Origin: an uncultured Thermoguttaceae bacterium | Lineage (GTDB): Bacteria; Planctomycetota; Planctomycetia; Pirellulales; Thermoguttaceae | Length of the DNA: 52,170 nucleotides | Direction of reading: 5' to 3' | NCBI GenBank assembly: GCA_937951625.1 | Contig: CALFBP010000041.1 | Coordinates: 1 to 52,170 of the forward strand | Shown: positions 34,468 through 42,802 of the stretch, one piece after another | Layout of the letters: the number at the start of each line of letters is the position of its first letter | Numbering within the stretch: the stretch's first letter is position 1 | Position numbers and translations under genes: made by a program | Notes under the pieces: model-generated | Seen by the model: only the letters and a program-made list of their open reading frames with translations | The model's database searches: none | What the model was told of the DNA's origin: nothing

Positions 34468-34663
34468 ACGCAGAAACAGGCGTTCCACGCGACGCGCGGT
34501 CCTTCGCGGTGTCGCGGAACGCGAGATCACCTCGGCCAGGCGTTGCGGCGCCTTCGGACGCTCGACGTTGCGAATCGGCCTGAGCGATCTCGTGTCGCAA
34601 CGATGCGAAGGCCACAAGTTCGCGAGTCAAATGACAGAGTCCAACTTTCGAAGGGAGATTCCG

Positions 34664-35758
34664 ATGAATCGACTGCCGCAACCCTGGCTGTGGTTGTCGC
34701 TGATTTTGGTGTTTTGGGGCCCGGCCGTGGGACAGGAGCAGCGCAGGCCCGAGCAACGGCTACAGCCGCTGCTCAACCCGGCTCCGCACGCCGATGGAAA
34801 CGCGGTAGGTGCATTGCCGCGTCAGGAGGACCAGGCGGATCGCAACAACCTGGCGGGCCGAAAGCCCGTGTTTCAGGTGGTGAGCCGTTTCCTGGCCGCT
34901 GGTCTCAAGCCGACCCACGCCAATGTGTCCTACGGTCCGCATAAGCGGAATGTCCTGGACGTCTATCTGGCCGAGTCCGCCACACCGACGCCGCTGGTGA
35001 TCTACATCCACGGGGGAGGCTTCGTGGCGGGCGACAAGAGCCACATCGACGCGAAGATCATTCGCTCGACGCTGGATGCGGGCATGAGCTTCGCCTCGAT
35101 CAACTATCGTTTCGTGGACGGCAAGGACGTGCTGTTTCCCGCCCCACAACACGACGGCGCCCGGGCGGTTCAATTCCTGCGGAGCAAGGCCCAGGAGTGG
35201 AACCTCGACCCGAATCGCGTGGCGTGCTTTGGCGGCTCGGCGGGAGCGGGCATTTCGCTGTGGATCGGCTTCCACGACGATTTGGCCGACCCCCAAAGCA
35301 GCGATCCCGTGTTGCGCCAGTCCACTCGCATCCAGGCCATCGGCACCTTGGGCGGGCAAGGGACCTACGATCCTGTGAAAATCAAGGAACTGATTGGCGG
35401 CCGGGCCTGGGAGCATCCCTCGTTGTTGAAAGTCTACGGATTGCGGACGCTGGAGGAAGCCTTGCATCCCACGCCCGAGAAACAAAAACTCTATGACGAA
35501 GCCTCGGCGATCACGCACTTGACCAAGGATGATCCGCCCCTATTCATGGTCTATGGCGAGGACGACCCGAACCCGCCCAATGCCCAGCCCGGGGCGGGGA
35601 TCCATCACGTCAATTTCGGAAAGCAGCTCAAGACCCAGATGGATGCTCTGGGCATTGAAAACGTCTTGGTGTACCTGCCCGAGGCCAAAGGCCGCGACGT
35701 AGCCAAGGAAATGATCGACTTCTTCCGCAAGCAGTTCGCCAAAAGGGGATCGTCATGA
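34664..35758 (+). CDS. Exported alpha/beta hydrolase (HGGG family), copy 1
   Basis: A 364-residue esterase/lipase-like enzyme. ATG 34664 follows AAGGGAG and begins a signal peptide (LWLSLILVFWGPAVGQ); the longer frame from 34568 lacks this logic. The oxyanion-hole motif HGGG is at residues 116-119 (IYIHGGGFVAGD), and the nucleophile elbow GGSAG puts the catalytic Ser at 192. The acid and His are expected near residues 305-345. It is paralogous to the enzyme at 38824 (shared FHDDLADP, ALQFxRSKAxEWN and INYRF text). The stop overlaps the next gene's start by 4 bp (ATGA), which argues for a joint operon with the oxidoreductase. The natural ester substrate is not known. Confidence 0.88.
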   Translation: MNRLPQPWLWLSLILVFWGPAVGQEQRRPEQRLQPLLNPAPHADGNAVGALPRQEDQADRNNLAGRKPVFQVVSRFLAAGLKPTHANVSYGPHKRNVLDVYLAESATPTPLVIYIHGGGFVAGDKSHIDAKIIRSTLDAGMSFASINYRFVDGKDVLFPAPQHDGARAVQFLRSKAQEWNLDPNRVACFGGSAGAGISLWIGFHDDLADPQSSDPVLRQSTRIQAIGTLGGQGTYDPVKIKELIGGRAWEHPSLLKVYGLRTLEEALHPTPEKQKLYDEASAITHLTKDDPPLFMVYGEDDPNPPNAQPGAGIHHVNFGKQLKTQMDALGIENVLVYLPEAKGRDVAKEMIDFFRKQFAKRGSS

Positions 35759-37155
35759 GTGGCACGACGCAATCCAGCCGACGCTCGTTCCTGAAGACAG
35801 CCGGTGCAGCCGCGTTTGCCGTTCCGTTGGCGGCCCCGCGGATCGGCGGCGCCGCGCCGAATGAGAAATTGAACATCGCCTTGATCGGTTCCGGCGGACG
35901 CGGCACCTACATCGCGCTGGAGGCCATGAATTTGGGCGAAAACCTCGTGGCCCAGTGCGACGTGGATGAGAGCCAGTTGGCCAACTCCCGCAAGCTTTTG
36001 GCCGAGAAAGCGCCTGGCGGCGCGGCGGCCGTGGATCGCGTCAAGGTCTACGACGACTACCGGAAATTGTTGGAGCACGAAAAGACGCTTGACGCGGTGA
36101 TGATCGCCACCGGCGCCCGGTGGCACGTTCCCCTGTCGATCGCTTTCCTTAAGGCCGGCAAGCACGTGTATTGCGAAAAGCCGCCGGTCCGCAAGCTGGC
36201 CGAGGCCCGCCAGATCATTGAACTGGTTCGGGAATCTAAACTCGCCACGCAGACGGGCACGCAGGGGGCAGCGGGCAAGGCGTGCCGTCGGGCGGTGGAG
36301 GTGGTGCGCGCCGGCGTGCTGGGCCAGGTTCGCCAAGCGTACCTCTGGTGCGATGGCTACGGCCCGAATCCCCCCAGCCACGATCGCCCGCCGGGAGAAG
36401 ACCCTGTTCCGCCCGGACTGAACTGGGATTTTTGGCTGGGGCCCGCTCCTTGGCGGCCATTTCACAAGCAAATCTATCATCCCGGCTGCCTGGCCTTCCA
36501 GAATTGGCTGGACTTGGACAACGGCATGTTGGCTGGCCAAGGGGCGCATACCTTCGATTTTCCCGTGCGCGCCTTGGAATTGGACTATCCGGTCCGCGTC
36601 GAGGCCGAGCGGCCCGAGCCGCTCAAGGAAACCTATCCCTCGAAGGGCTGTTTTCGCTTCGAATTTGCCGCCCGCGGGAAGCTGGCGCCCGTGACCGTCT
36701 GGTGGACCGACGGGGGCCGCTACCCCCCGGAGGATGTCACGCAGTCGCTGAAGACCGTCAGCGGCTCGTTGCCCAAGATCGGCTGTCTGCTCATCGGCGA
36801 GCAGGGGGAGATGTGCGCTGGCGGCTGGGGCGAGGGGGTGATTTTGCGTCTGGCGGGCGAGAAAAAGTGGCGGGGCGTATTGGATCACGAGGCGGCCAAA
36901 GCGGTTCCCGTCACTCTGCCCCGCGCGCCCGGCGACAACCATGTGCTGGAATGGCTCCAGGCGTGCAAGGGCGGACCGCCCACCTTCACCGGTCTGGACG
37001 TGGGGGCCCACGTGGCCGAGGTCTATCTGCCGGGCATCGTGGCATTGCGGCTGGGGCGTCCCATTGCCTGGGACGGGCCCGCCATGAAAGCCCCAGGCGA
37101 GCCCGACGCCGATCCCTTCATCCAGAACAACTACCGGACGAAATGGCTGCTCTAA
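35755..37155 (+). CDS. Tat-exported Gfo/Idh/MocA-family oxidoreductase
   Basis: A 466-residue NAD(P)-dependent sugar-type dehydrogenase. A twin-arginine signal (SSRRSFLKTAGAAAFAVPLA) begins near residue 8. The Rossmann start (LNIALIGSGGRGTYI) and the family's EKP motif (YCEKPPVRKLAEA) follow, then the larger C-terminal alpha/beta domain. These enzymes oxidise sugars or related polyols, and the planctomycete Tat-exported set is thought to work in the periplasm. The ATG overlaps the stop of the hydrolase by 4 bp, indicating translational coupling. The exact substrate cannot be read from the sequence. A roughly 140-base gap separates it from the next gene. Confidence 0.9.
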   Translation: MSGTTQSSRRSFLKTAGAAAFAVPLAAPRIGGAAPNEKLNIALIGSGGRGTYIALEAMNLGENLVAQCDVDESQLANSRKLLAEKAPGGAAAVDRVKVYDDYRKLLEHEKTLDAVMIATGARWHVPLSIAFLKAGKHVYCEKPPVRKLAEARQIIELVRESKLATQTGTQGAAGKACRRAVEVVRAGVLGQVRQAYLWCDGYGPNPPSHDRPPGEDPVPPGLNWDFWLGPAPWRPFHKQIYHPGCLAFQNWLDLDNGMLAGQGAHTFDFPVRALELDYPVRVEAERPEPLKETYPSKGCFRFEFAARGKLAPVTVWWTDGGRYPPEDVTQSLKTVSGSLPKIGCLLIGEQGEMCAGGWGEGVILRLAGEKKWRGVLDHEAAKAVPVTLPRAPGDNHVLEWLQACKGGPPTFTGLDVGAHVAEVYLPGIVALRLGRPIAWDGPAMKAPGEPDADPFIQNNYRTKWLL

Positions 37156-37297
37156 AAAGGCTGACTGGCCTCTCCCGCGGTCATCGCCCTCGGCAAAAGA
37201 CCGTGCTAAGGGTAAAATATTGTAAGCCTTGGTTCAAAGCCGCCCTAAAGAAATGGGGCTTAGAACCGGGTGGGAGTCTGTTTGCGCCACCTTGCCG

Positions 37298-38641
37298 ATG
37301 GCCGCCAAGTCCCCTTGCAGCCTCAGTGCCTTTGCCGATTGGATTCGAGCAACCGACGATCACGCGGAAGAAATGCTTCGCTTGGTCGAGCAGGTCGAGA
37401 GTGCGCTGGCGGCACCTGCCTCGGTCGCGGTGAGCGATCGTACCCGTTTGGCCGATCGCGTGGAGCGGTGGCGTTATCGGCGTTTGGCCCAAGCCGCTGG
37501 CAACCTCGCTCCCCGGGATCAGCTTTTAATCGATGCATTGGACCTTGCGGCGAATGCCTTGGCGGGGCGGCCCGACCGCAGGCCCCGCGCCGCTCAGAAG
37601 GCGATCGCCGATCCTTCGTTTTTCAGTCACTTGACCAGCGAGGCTGCGGCGTGCCTCGATCCGAGAAACGATCTGGCGGCAATCGCCGAGCGTGCCGCGG
37701 CCCTGACCCGGGAGCGATTCGGGGGAGCCAACGGGACGGCCTGTCCGTGGTGGCGAATGCTCTTGTACGCCCCCCTTTACGTGTCGAACTACTGCATCAA
37801 CCACTGCCTGTATTGCGGCTTCCGCCACCCCAATCCCATTCCCCGAAAACATCTCACCGTGGCCCAAGCCATGCGCGAGGCGGAAGTGCTCCTGGATCGG
37901 GGCTTCCGGCACATCCTGGTGGTGGCCGGCGATTTTCCTCGCTGGACCACGCCCGAGTATTTGGCGGAAATCGTCCGGGAGCTTCGGGCACGCGGGGCAA
38001 CGCCCTCGATCGAAGTCGCTCCTCAGAGCACGTCGGCCTACGCCGTGCTGGTCGAGGCTGGCGCGTGTGGATTGACCCTTTACCAAGAAACCTATGACCC
38101 AGGGCTTTACGCCCGCTACCACCCGCGGGGCAGCAAGGCCTCTTTTGATTGGCGTGTGGAGGGTCCGGAGCGGGCCGCGGAGGCCGGAATGCCGCGGCTC
38201 GGACTAGGAATCTTGCTGGGCTTGGCCGACCCGCGCGAGGACTTGCTGGCCATGATCCGGCACGCCGGCTATCTCCGATCGCGGTTCCCCGACCGTACGT
38301 TGGCCTTCAGTCTGCCGCGGATCCATGACGCCCCGCCCGGCTTCAGTGTCCCCTTCCCCGTGGACGACGAAACCTTTATGCGGATGTACTGTGCGTTGCG
38401 GATCGCTTTTCCCGACGCGCATCTAGTGCTTTCGACTCGCGAGCCCGCCGCGCTCCGCAATCGCTTGGCGAAAATATGCATCACGCAAATGAGCGCCGGA
38501 AGTTGCACCGCCCCGGGAGGTTATGAGAGTTCGGCAGGGGAGGATCCAGCGGGCGAGCAGTTTCCCGTCTGCGACCACCGCTCACCGGCCGAGGTGGCTT
38601 CGTGGTTGGCCGCCGCGGGGTTCGTGCCAGTCTGGCAGTGA
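37298..38641 (+). CDS. thiH: ThiH/HydG-family radical SAM aromatic-amino-acid lyase
   Basis: A radical SAM enzyme of 447 residues if started at ATG 37298; an in-frame ATG at 37253 is also possible, since neither has a strong ribosome site. The 4Fe-4S cysteines form CxxxCxxC at 166, 170 and 173 (SNYCINHCLYCGFRH). The C-terminal text (ITQMSAGSCTAPGGYE ... EQFPVCDHRSPAEV) is characteristic of ThiH/HydG, which split tyrosine to 2-iminoacetate (thiamine thiazole) or to CO and cyanide (HydG). The long region before the cysteines is more HydG-like in length, but the C-terminal CxxC cluster of HydG is absent, so ThiH is preferred. No thiazole or hydrogenase genes adjoin it. Confidence 0.75.
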   Translation: MAAKSPCSLSAFADWIRATDDHAEEMLRLVEQVESALAAPASVAVSDRTRLADRVERWRYRRLAQAAGNLAPRDQLLIDALDLAANALAGRPDRRPRAAQKAIADPSFFSHLTSEAAACLDPRNDLAAIAERAAALTRERFGGANGTACPWWRMLLYAPLYVSNYCINHCLYCGFRHPNPIPRKHLTVAQAMREAEVLLDRGFRHILVVAGDFPRWTTPEYLAEIVRELRARGATPSIEVAPQSTSAYAVLVEAGACGLTLYQETYDPGLYARYHPRGSKASFDWRVEGPERAAEAGMPRLGLGILLGLADPREDLLAMIRHAGYLRSRFPDRTLAFSLPRIHDAPPGFSVPFPVDDETFMRMYCALRIAFPDAHLVLSTREPAALRNRLAKICITQMSAGSCTAPGGYESSAGEDPAGEQFPVCDHRSPAEVASWLAAAGFVPVWQ

Positions 38642-38823
38642 ATCCGGTGTTTCCGTCGGACGATGCGCCGCCCGCGCATTTGTGTTCTCATCGCACGATC
38701 TCGCCAAGCGGGTCCACGAGACGCATTGGTCGGTTGCAAATGTTGCTCCGCTGGGCCTAGAATACGGCCCATGGTCGGTGGTGTCGCGCTGCAAGGCAGT
38801 TCCTGCACGAAAGGGCTTTGGTA

Positions 38824-39837
38824 ATGAAATCCACGCTGCGACTTGCCTCGGGAACGTTTTTGACGGTGATCATGCTCGCACCGCTGGCAGCATTGCTCGG
38901 CGCGGAATCCGCGGCCAAGCCGAAGGCGTCAGCCAAGGCCAAGGCTGCCGCGGCGCCGCAGCGGGCGCCCACCTTGGCCAACGTGGCTTACGGTTCCCAC
39001 GAGCGCCAGGTGCTCGACTTCTATAAGGCCGAATCGGCCCGGCCGACCCCGCTATTGTTCTACATCCACGGGGGTGGCTGGGTGGCGGGCGACAAGCGAA
39101 CGGTCCCCCAGCTCGACAAGTATCTGGCCGCGGGAATCTCCGTGGTCTCGATCAACTATCGCTTCACCACGCAGGCCCAGGCCGCCGGGGTCAAGCCGCC
39201 GGTCGAGTGGCCGCTGCGGGACGCGGCGCGGGCCTTGCAATTCGTGCGCAGCAAGGCCGGCGAGTGGAACATCGACAAGAAGCGGATTGCGGCCTCTGGG
39301 GGCTCGGCCGGGGCTTGTTCCAGCCTGTGGTTGGCCTTTCACGACGACTTGGCCGATCCCAAAAGCGAGGACCCCGTGGCTCGCGAGTCGACCCGCCTCT
39401 TCTGCGCCGCGGTCGTGGGAGCGCAGACCACGCTGGATCCTCAACAGATGAAGGAGTGGACCCCCAATAGCCGCTACGGCGGCCACGCCTTCGGATTCAT
39501 GCCCGATCCCAAGGAAACGAAGACGCGAGACACCCAGTTTGCTCGCTTCCTGGCCGCGCGGGAGGAAATCCTGCCTTGGATCAAGCAGTACTCGCCCTAC
39601 GAACACGTGACCGCCGACGATCCCCCGATCTACTTGTACTATTCCGCTCCCCCCGCCTTGGGCCAGGAACAAAAGGATCCCACGCACACCGCCAACTTCG
39701 GCGTGAAGCTTCAGGAGAAATGCAAAAGCGTGGGCGTGCCTTGCGAACTGGTCTACCCCGGCGCTCCAGACGTGAACCATCCTACGGTTTTCGACTACCT
39801 GGTCGACCGACTGAAGTCGCCTGAAGAGAAGTCCTGA
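38824..39837 (+). CDS. Exported alpha/beta hydrolase (HGGG family), copy 2
   Basis: A 337-residue enzyme started at ATG 38824 after AAAGGG; the ATG at 38818 is a weaker choice. A signal peptide (LASGTFLTVIMLAPLAALLGAESA) is followed by an Ala/Lys linker. The oxyanion-hole HGGG is at residues 82-85 and GGSAG puts the nucleophile Ser at 161. It shares long stretches with copy 1 at 34664, including GDK, INYRF and FHDDLADP, so the two are paralogues. It probably hydrolyses an ester outside the cytoplasm; the substrate is unknown. The preceding gene ends 182 bases upstream, so it may have its own promoter. Confidence 0.88.
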   Translation: MKSTLRLASGTFLTVIMLAPLAALLGAESAAKPKASAKAKAAAAPQRAPTLANVAYGSHERQVLDFYKAESARPTPLLFYIHGGGWVAGDKRTVPQLDKYLAAGISVVSINYRFTTQAQAAGVKPPVEWPLRDAARALQFVRSKAGEWNIDKKRIAASGGSAGACSSLWLAFHDDLADPKSEDPVARESTRLFCAAVVGAQTTLDPQQMKEWTPNSRYGGHAFGFMPDPKETKTRDTQFARFLAAREEILPWIKQYSPYEHVTADDPPIYLYYSAPPALGQEQKDPTHTANFGVKLQEKCKSVGVPCELVYPGAPDVNHPTVFDYLVDRLKSPEEKS

Positions 39838-39895
39838 ACGCCATTTGTAAGGCCTCCTTCAGGACGCGATCCTACTACTACTTTTGGCCAGCAAG

Positions 39896-39923
39896 TTGAC
39901 GGTACCTGCCCGCCTTTTATAAT
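39896..39923 (+). promoter_or_regulatory. Candidate sigma70-like promoter of trxA
   Basis: TTGACG (39896-39901) and a perfect TATAAT (39918-39923) are separated by 16 bases. Transcription would begin near 39930, giving an unusually long leader of about 177 bases before the thioredoxin start at 40107. Confidence 0.65.
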
Positions 39924-40106
39924 CAAGACGCTTCCGACAGCCGAGCGAATTGAAGCCAAAAAGTGGCGATCGGTCGCCTGTTCTGGCAGGGGCCCTTCCG
40001 CGATCGACAACCGCGGGGTGGGCCCTGGGGTCGGTTCTACAACACGTTCGAATGGGGCGACTTCTGGTGGTCCTCGATCACCCAGTCGACAAGGAGTCTC
40101 AAGAGC

Positions 40107-40433
40107 ATGGCGAATGTTAAGGAATTGACGCAAGACGAATTCAAATCCGAGGTTCTGGAGTCAACCACCCCAGTGCTTGTGGACTTTTGGGCACCTTGGT
40201 GCGGCCCTTGTCGTCGCGTCGCTCCGATGGTGGAAGAGCTGGGTCAACAGTACGCTGGTCGGCTTAAGGTGTTTAAGATTGACGTCGACCAGAATCAGGA
40301 GCTTGCCGCCAGCTATGGGATCAACAGTATCCCCACGCTGATTGTTTTCAAGGGTGGCGACGTGGTTGATCGGTTCGTGGGAATTCCCCCCAGAGATCAG
40401 CTTGAAAACACCCTCAAAGAGGCGATCGGGTGA
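40107..40433 (+). CDS. trxA: Thioredoxin
   Basis: A 108-residue classical thioredoxin, started at ATG 40107 with AAGGAG ten bases upstream. The redox site WCGPC is at residues 31-35 within VLVDFWAPWCGPCRR, and the cis-proline region is NSIPTLIVFKGG, with the rest of the fold intact. It reduces disulphides in cytoplasmic proteins, receiving electrons from thioredoxin reductase, which is not in this window. The frame is open upstream to 39963, but that 48-residue extension has no support. It stands as a single gene under its own apparent promoter. Confidence 0.96.
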   Translation: MANVKELTQDEFKSEVLESTTPVLVDFWAPWCGPCRRVAPMVEELGQQYAGRLKVFKIDVDQNQELAASYGINSIPTLIVFKGGDVVDRFVGIPPRDQLENTLKEAIG

Positions 40434-40663
40434 CATGTGACCTAGGGACTGGCAAGAAGAATAACTCTCGTAGGTTAAATAATACCACCTCGTAGGGTAG
40501 ATTTGTGGGTTGGTCCCTTCGAACATGGGATTCTTTTCCCCGCTTTGGTCAATAGGCGTGGAGTTGGTCGATTGCCGGCGCCGATAAAAAGAGGTGACGC
40601 GGTGGCGTTATTCGTGCCGCTTGGGGCGCACGCAACAACGCCTGCGACCGGAAGGCTCGCGGA

Positions 40664-41563
40664 ATGTCTCAACCCGATCCGCCCACTAACCATCCGCCCG
40701 TCGATGCGACCGAACATGGTCACCATGCGGAATTGAGGGTTCACATGCCGCACATCAAGGGGTGCGGGGGCGTGAGTGCGGACCATTTTCGCGCTGCGTC
40801 TTTGCGGTCTTCCAACGTGGCGCAGCAGGAAATAAACGATTCCCATCCATTTCTTCAGGCGGCGGCTCCCTCGATTCCGGCGGAACAACTGCGCACGCAA
40901 GTGCTGCAACTGTCCGATCATTTGACTGCCCGTCAGCACGAGCTGGATCGGCGCGAGGCGGAACTGAAGCGCCGGGAGACGGCGCTGGAGACAAGTTTGA
41001 GTGAGGCCCGTCAGTGGTTGGCCGAGCGTGAGGCGGCGTTGGAAGGCCTCCGCCAACAATGGATCGATGAGCGGCGCAAGGCGGAGGCAGAACTGGATGC
41101 TGCACGTCAGCGGATGGACGAACAGTTTCGCCGTGATTGGGCGGAACTGAACAAGAAACGCCGCGCCGTGGAGCTTCGCTCCGAGCAAGTGGACCGGGCC
41201 GCAATCGCGGTGCAACAAATGTGGGAAGAGGTTGCGCGGCTCCACCGCGACACGCTGGAACAGCGTTTGGCCCATGAGGAACTGGCAGCGCAACTCGGTC
41301 TGCTTAAGCCGCTGGAAAGCCACCAACGGACGTTGGCGGAAATCCGCACGAGGCTGGCTGAAGAATACCGCCGTGCCCGCGACGAACTCGCACGACGGAG
41401 ACACGAACTGGTGGGGATTCGACGCGAACTTTCGGCCCACTACCGCAAGTTGGTGGAAGAGCGGGATCGCCTGTACCAGCTTGCTGCCCAGCTCGCCGCC
41501 GATCGCCGCCGCCATGCTGTTGACGTCGCGAGAACGAAGCAGGAAGCCGTGCCGCACGCATAA
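40664..41563 (+). CDS. Coiled-coil hypothetical protein
   Basis: A 299-residue protein started at ATG 40664 with GGAAGG nine bases upstream. After about 70 polar, probably disordered residues, nearly the whole protein is a heptad-type coiled coil rich in Glu, Arg, Gln, Ala and Leu (for example LTARQHELDRREAELKRRE and WLAEREAALEGLRQQW). There is no signal peptide or membrane segment. Such proteins form rods or oligomers, and no enzyme motif is visible. A long open frame on the opposite strand (40475-41557) is an antisense shadow, because only this strand has the heptad pattern. Function unknown. Confidence 0.85.
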   Translation: MSQPDPPTNHPPVDATEHGHHAELRVHMPHIKGCGGVSADHFRAASLRSSNVAQQEINDSHPFLQAAAPSIPAEQLRTQVLQLSDHLTARQHELDRREAELKRRETALETSLSEARQWLAEREAALEGLRQQWIDERRKAEAELDAARQRMDEQFRRDWAELNKKRRAVELRSEQVDRAAIAVQQMWEEVARLHRDTLEQRLAHEELAAQLGLLKPLESHQRTLAEIRTRLAEEYRRARDELARRRHELVGIRRELSAHYRKLVEERDRLYQLAAQLAADRRRHAVDVARTKQEAVPHA

Positions 41564-41697
41564 GCCTTGTCGGTCGGTCCGTTGGTCGGCGTCCAGAGTC
41601 TAATTCTCCGAAAATGGCCGCGATCTCGTGCAGGGGCGCGGAGAGGCAAATCGCCCTGTGGCGACTGAGACGATGGTTGCCTCGTTGCCTGCCCGGC

Positions 41698-41726
41698 TTG
41701 GACGCCTGGGCTGTAGCGCCTATAGT
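41698..41726 (+). promoter_or_regulatory. Candidate promoter placing the pseudouridine synthase start at or near +1
   Basis: TTGGAC (41698-41703) and TATAGT (41721-41726) are 17 bases apart. The next ATG is at 41732, only six bases past the -10 box, so the transcript would be leaderless or nearly so. No Shine-Dalgarno site precedes the ATG, which agrees. Confidence 0.45.
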
Positions 41727-41731
41727 GAACG

Positions 41732-42706
41732 ATGCCGATGAACGAGATCGAAGCTGCGGTTTTTCGCGTATTGCCCCGACAGGTCGATGCCACGCTGGCC
41801 GCGGCATTGCGCCAATGGCTGCCGGGCAAATCGTGGTCCCAAATTCGCCGTCTGATTTCGGCACGCCGGATCATGCTCAATGGAAACGTTTGCATGGATC
41901 CCAGCAGGCGTCTGCGTCTGACCGACGTGGTCAAGATTCTTCCTCATTCAGCCGCACCTCCGCCTCGGGAAAAAGACGTGCGGGTTCGTTTCTTCGACGA
42001 GCACGTCGTGGTGGTTGAAAAACCTGCCGGAATGACGAGTACGCGTCACTTCGAAGAGCGGGGTTGGCCACGGCGACGACGGCAATTGCAACCGACGCTG
42101 GACGAAATCCTTCCCCGCATCCTGGCCAAGATCGAAAAACGGCACCGCAAGGGCCTGCCGCCTCCGGTTCGGGCGGTACACCGACTGGACCGCGAGACAA
42201 GTGGGCTGATGGTGTTTGCCCGGACCGAAACGGCCGAACGCCACCTCATGCAGCAATTCCGCAAACACACGACAGAGCGCCGCTATCTCGCAATCGCCCA
42301 CGGAGATGTCGCGGCCCAAACAATCGTCACCAACCTTGTTCGCGACCGGGGGGATGGCCGCCGAGGGAGCACGAAGCTTGGCGATGTTGGCAAGCGGGCC
42401 GTGACCCACGTGCGACCGCTCGAACGCTTAGGCCAATATACCCTGGTCGAATGTCGACTGGAGACAGGGCGGACGCACCAAATACGCATTCATCTCGCCG
42501 AACGAGGCCACCCCTTGTGCGGCGAAAAGGTGTACAACCAACCTCTGTTCGGCCAACCCATCGCTGACACGAGCGGCGCTCCGCGATTGGCCCTCCACGC
42601 CGCCGAGTTGGGCTTCGAACATCCAATTACTGGCGAGCGGATGCGATTCGAGATGCCGCTGCCGGATGATTTGGTTCAATTCATTCGCCGCCTACGAGCA
42701 TCGTGA
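41732..42706 (+). CDS. RluA-family pseudouridine synthase
   Basis: A 324-residue enzyme that isomerises uridine in rRNA or tRNA. An S4-like RNA-binding segment near residues 35-70 (SWSQIRRLISARRIMLNG) precedes the catalytic domain. The signature HRLDRETSG puts the catalytic Asp at 153, and GRTHQIRIHLAERGHPLCGEKVYN follows as in RluA/C/D. The protein has a somewhat long linker between the domains (residues 72-150). The start at ATG 41732 lies right behind a promoter-like -10 box; a second in-frame ATG is at 41738. The target base cannot be deduced. It converges with rnc, with 96 bases between the stops. Confidence 0.93.
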   Translation: MPMNEIEAAVFRVLPRQVDATLAAALRQWLPGKSWSQIRRLISARRIMLNGNVCMDPSRRLRLTDVVKILPHSAAPPPREKDVRVRFFDEHVVVVEKPAGMTSTRHFEERGWPRRRRQLQPTLDEILPRILAKIEKRHRKGLPPPVRAVHRLDRETSGLMVFARTETAERHLMQQFRKHTTERRYLAIAHGDVAAQTIVTNLVRDRGDGRRGSTKLGDVGKRAVTHVRPLERLGQYTLVECRLETGRTHQIRIHLAERGHPLCGEKVYNQPLFGQPIADTSGAPRLALHAAELGFEHPITGERMRFEMPLPDDLVQFIRRLRAS

Positions 42707-42802
42707 TGACGCAGTGCGCCTGGACGCCGCGCGGGAGGCCAAGCATCGTAGTTTCACCGCACTCATCGCTCGGTGCGGCTACCGACTTGCCGCGGTTCCA
42801 AA

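Noticed and set aside
35605-37011. Minus-strand open frame of 468 residues
   Set aside because: It is antisense to the Gfo/Idh/MocA oxidoreductase, which has a Tat signal and an EKP motif.
39963-40106. In-frame N-terminal extension of thioredoxin
   Set aside because: Thioredoxin is complete from ATG 40107 with a strong AAGGAG site; the extra residues match no known signal.
40475-41557. Minus-strand open frame of 360 residues
   Set aside because: It is antisense to the coiled-coil gene, which has heptad structure and a ribosome site.
42757-42778. Stem CCGCAC/GTGCGG between the convergent pseudouridine synthase and rnc genes
   Set aside because: The stem is only 6 bp with a 10-base loop and no T-run, so it is not a convincing terminator.
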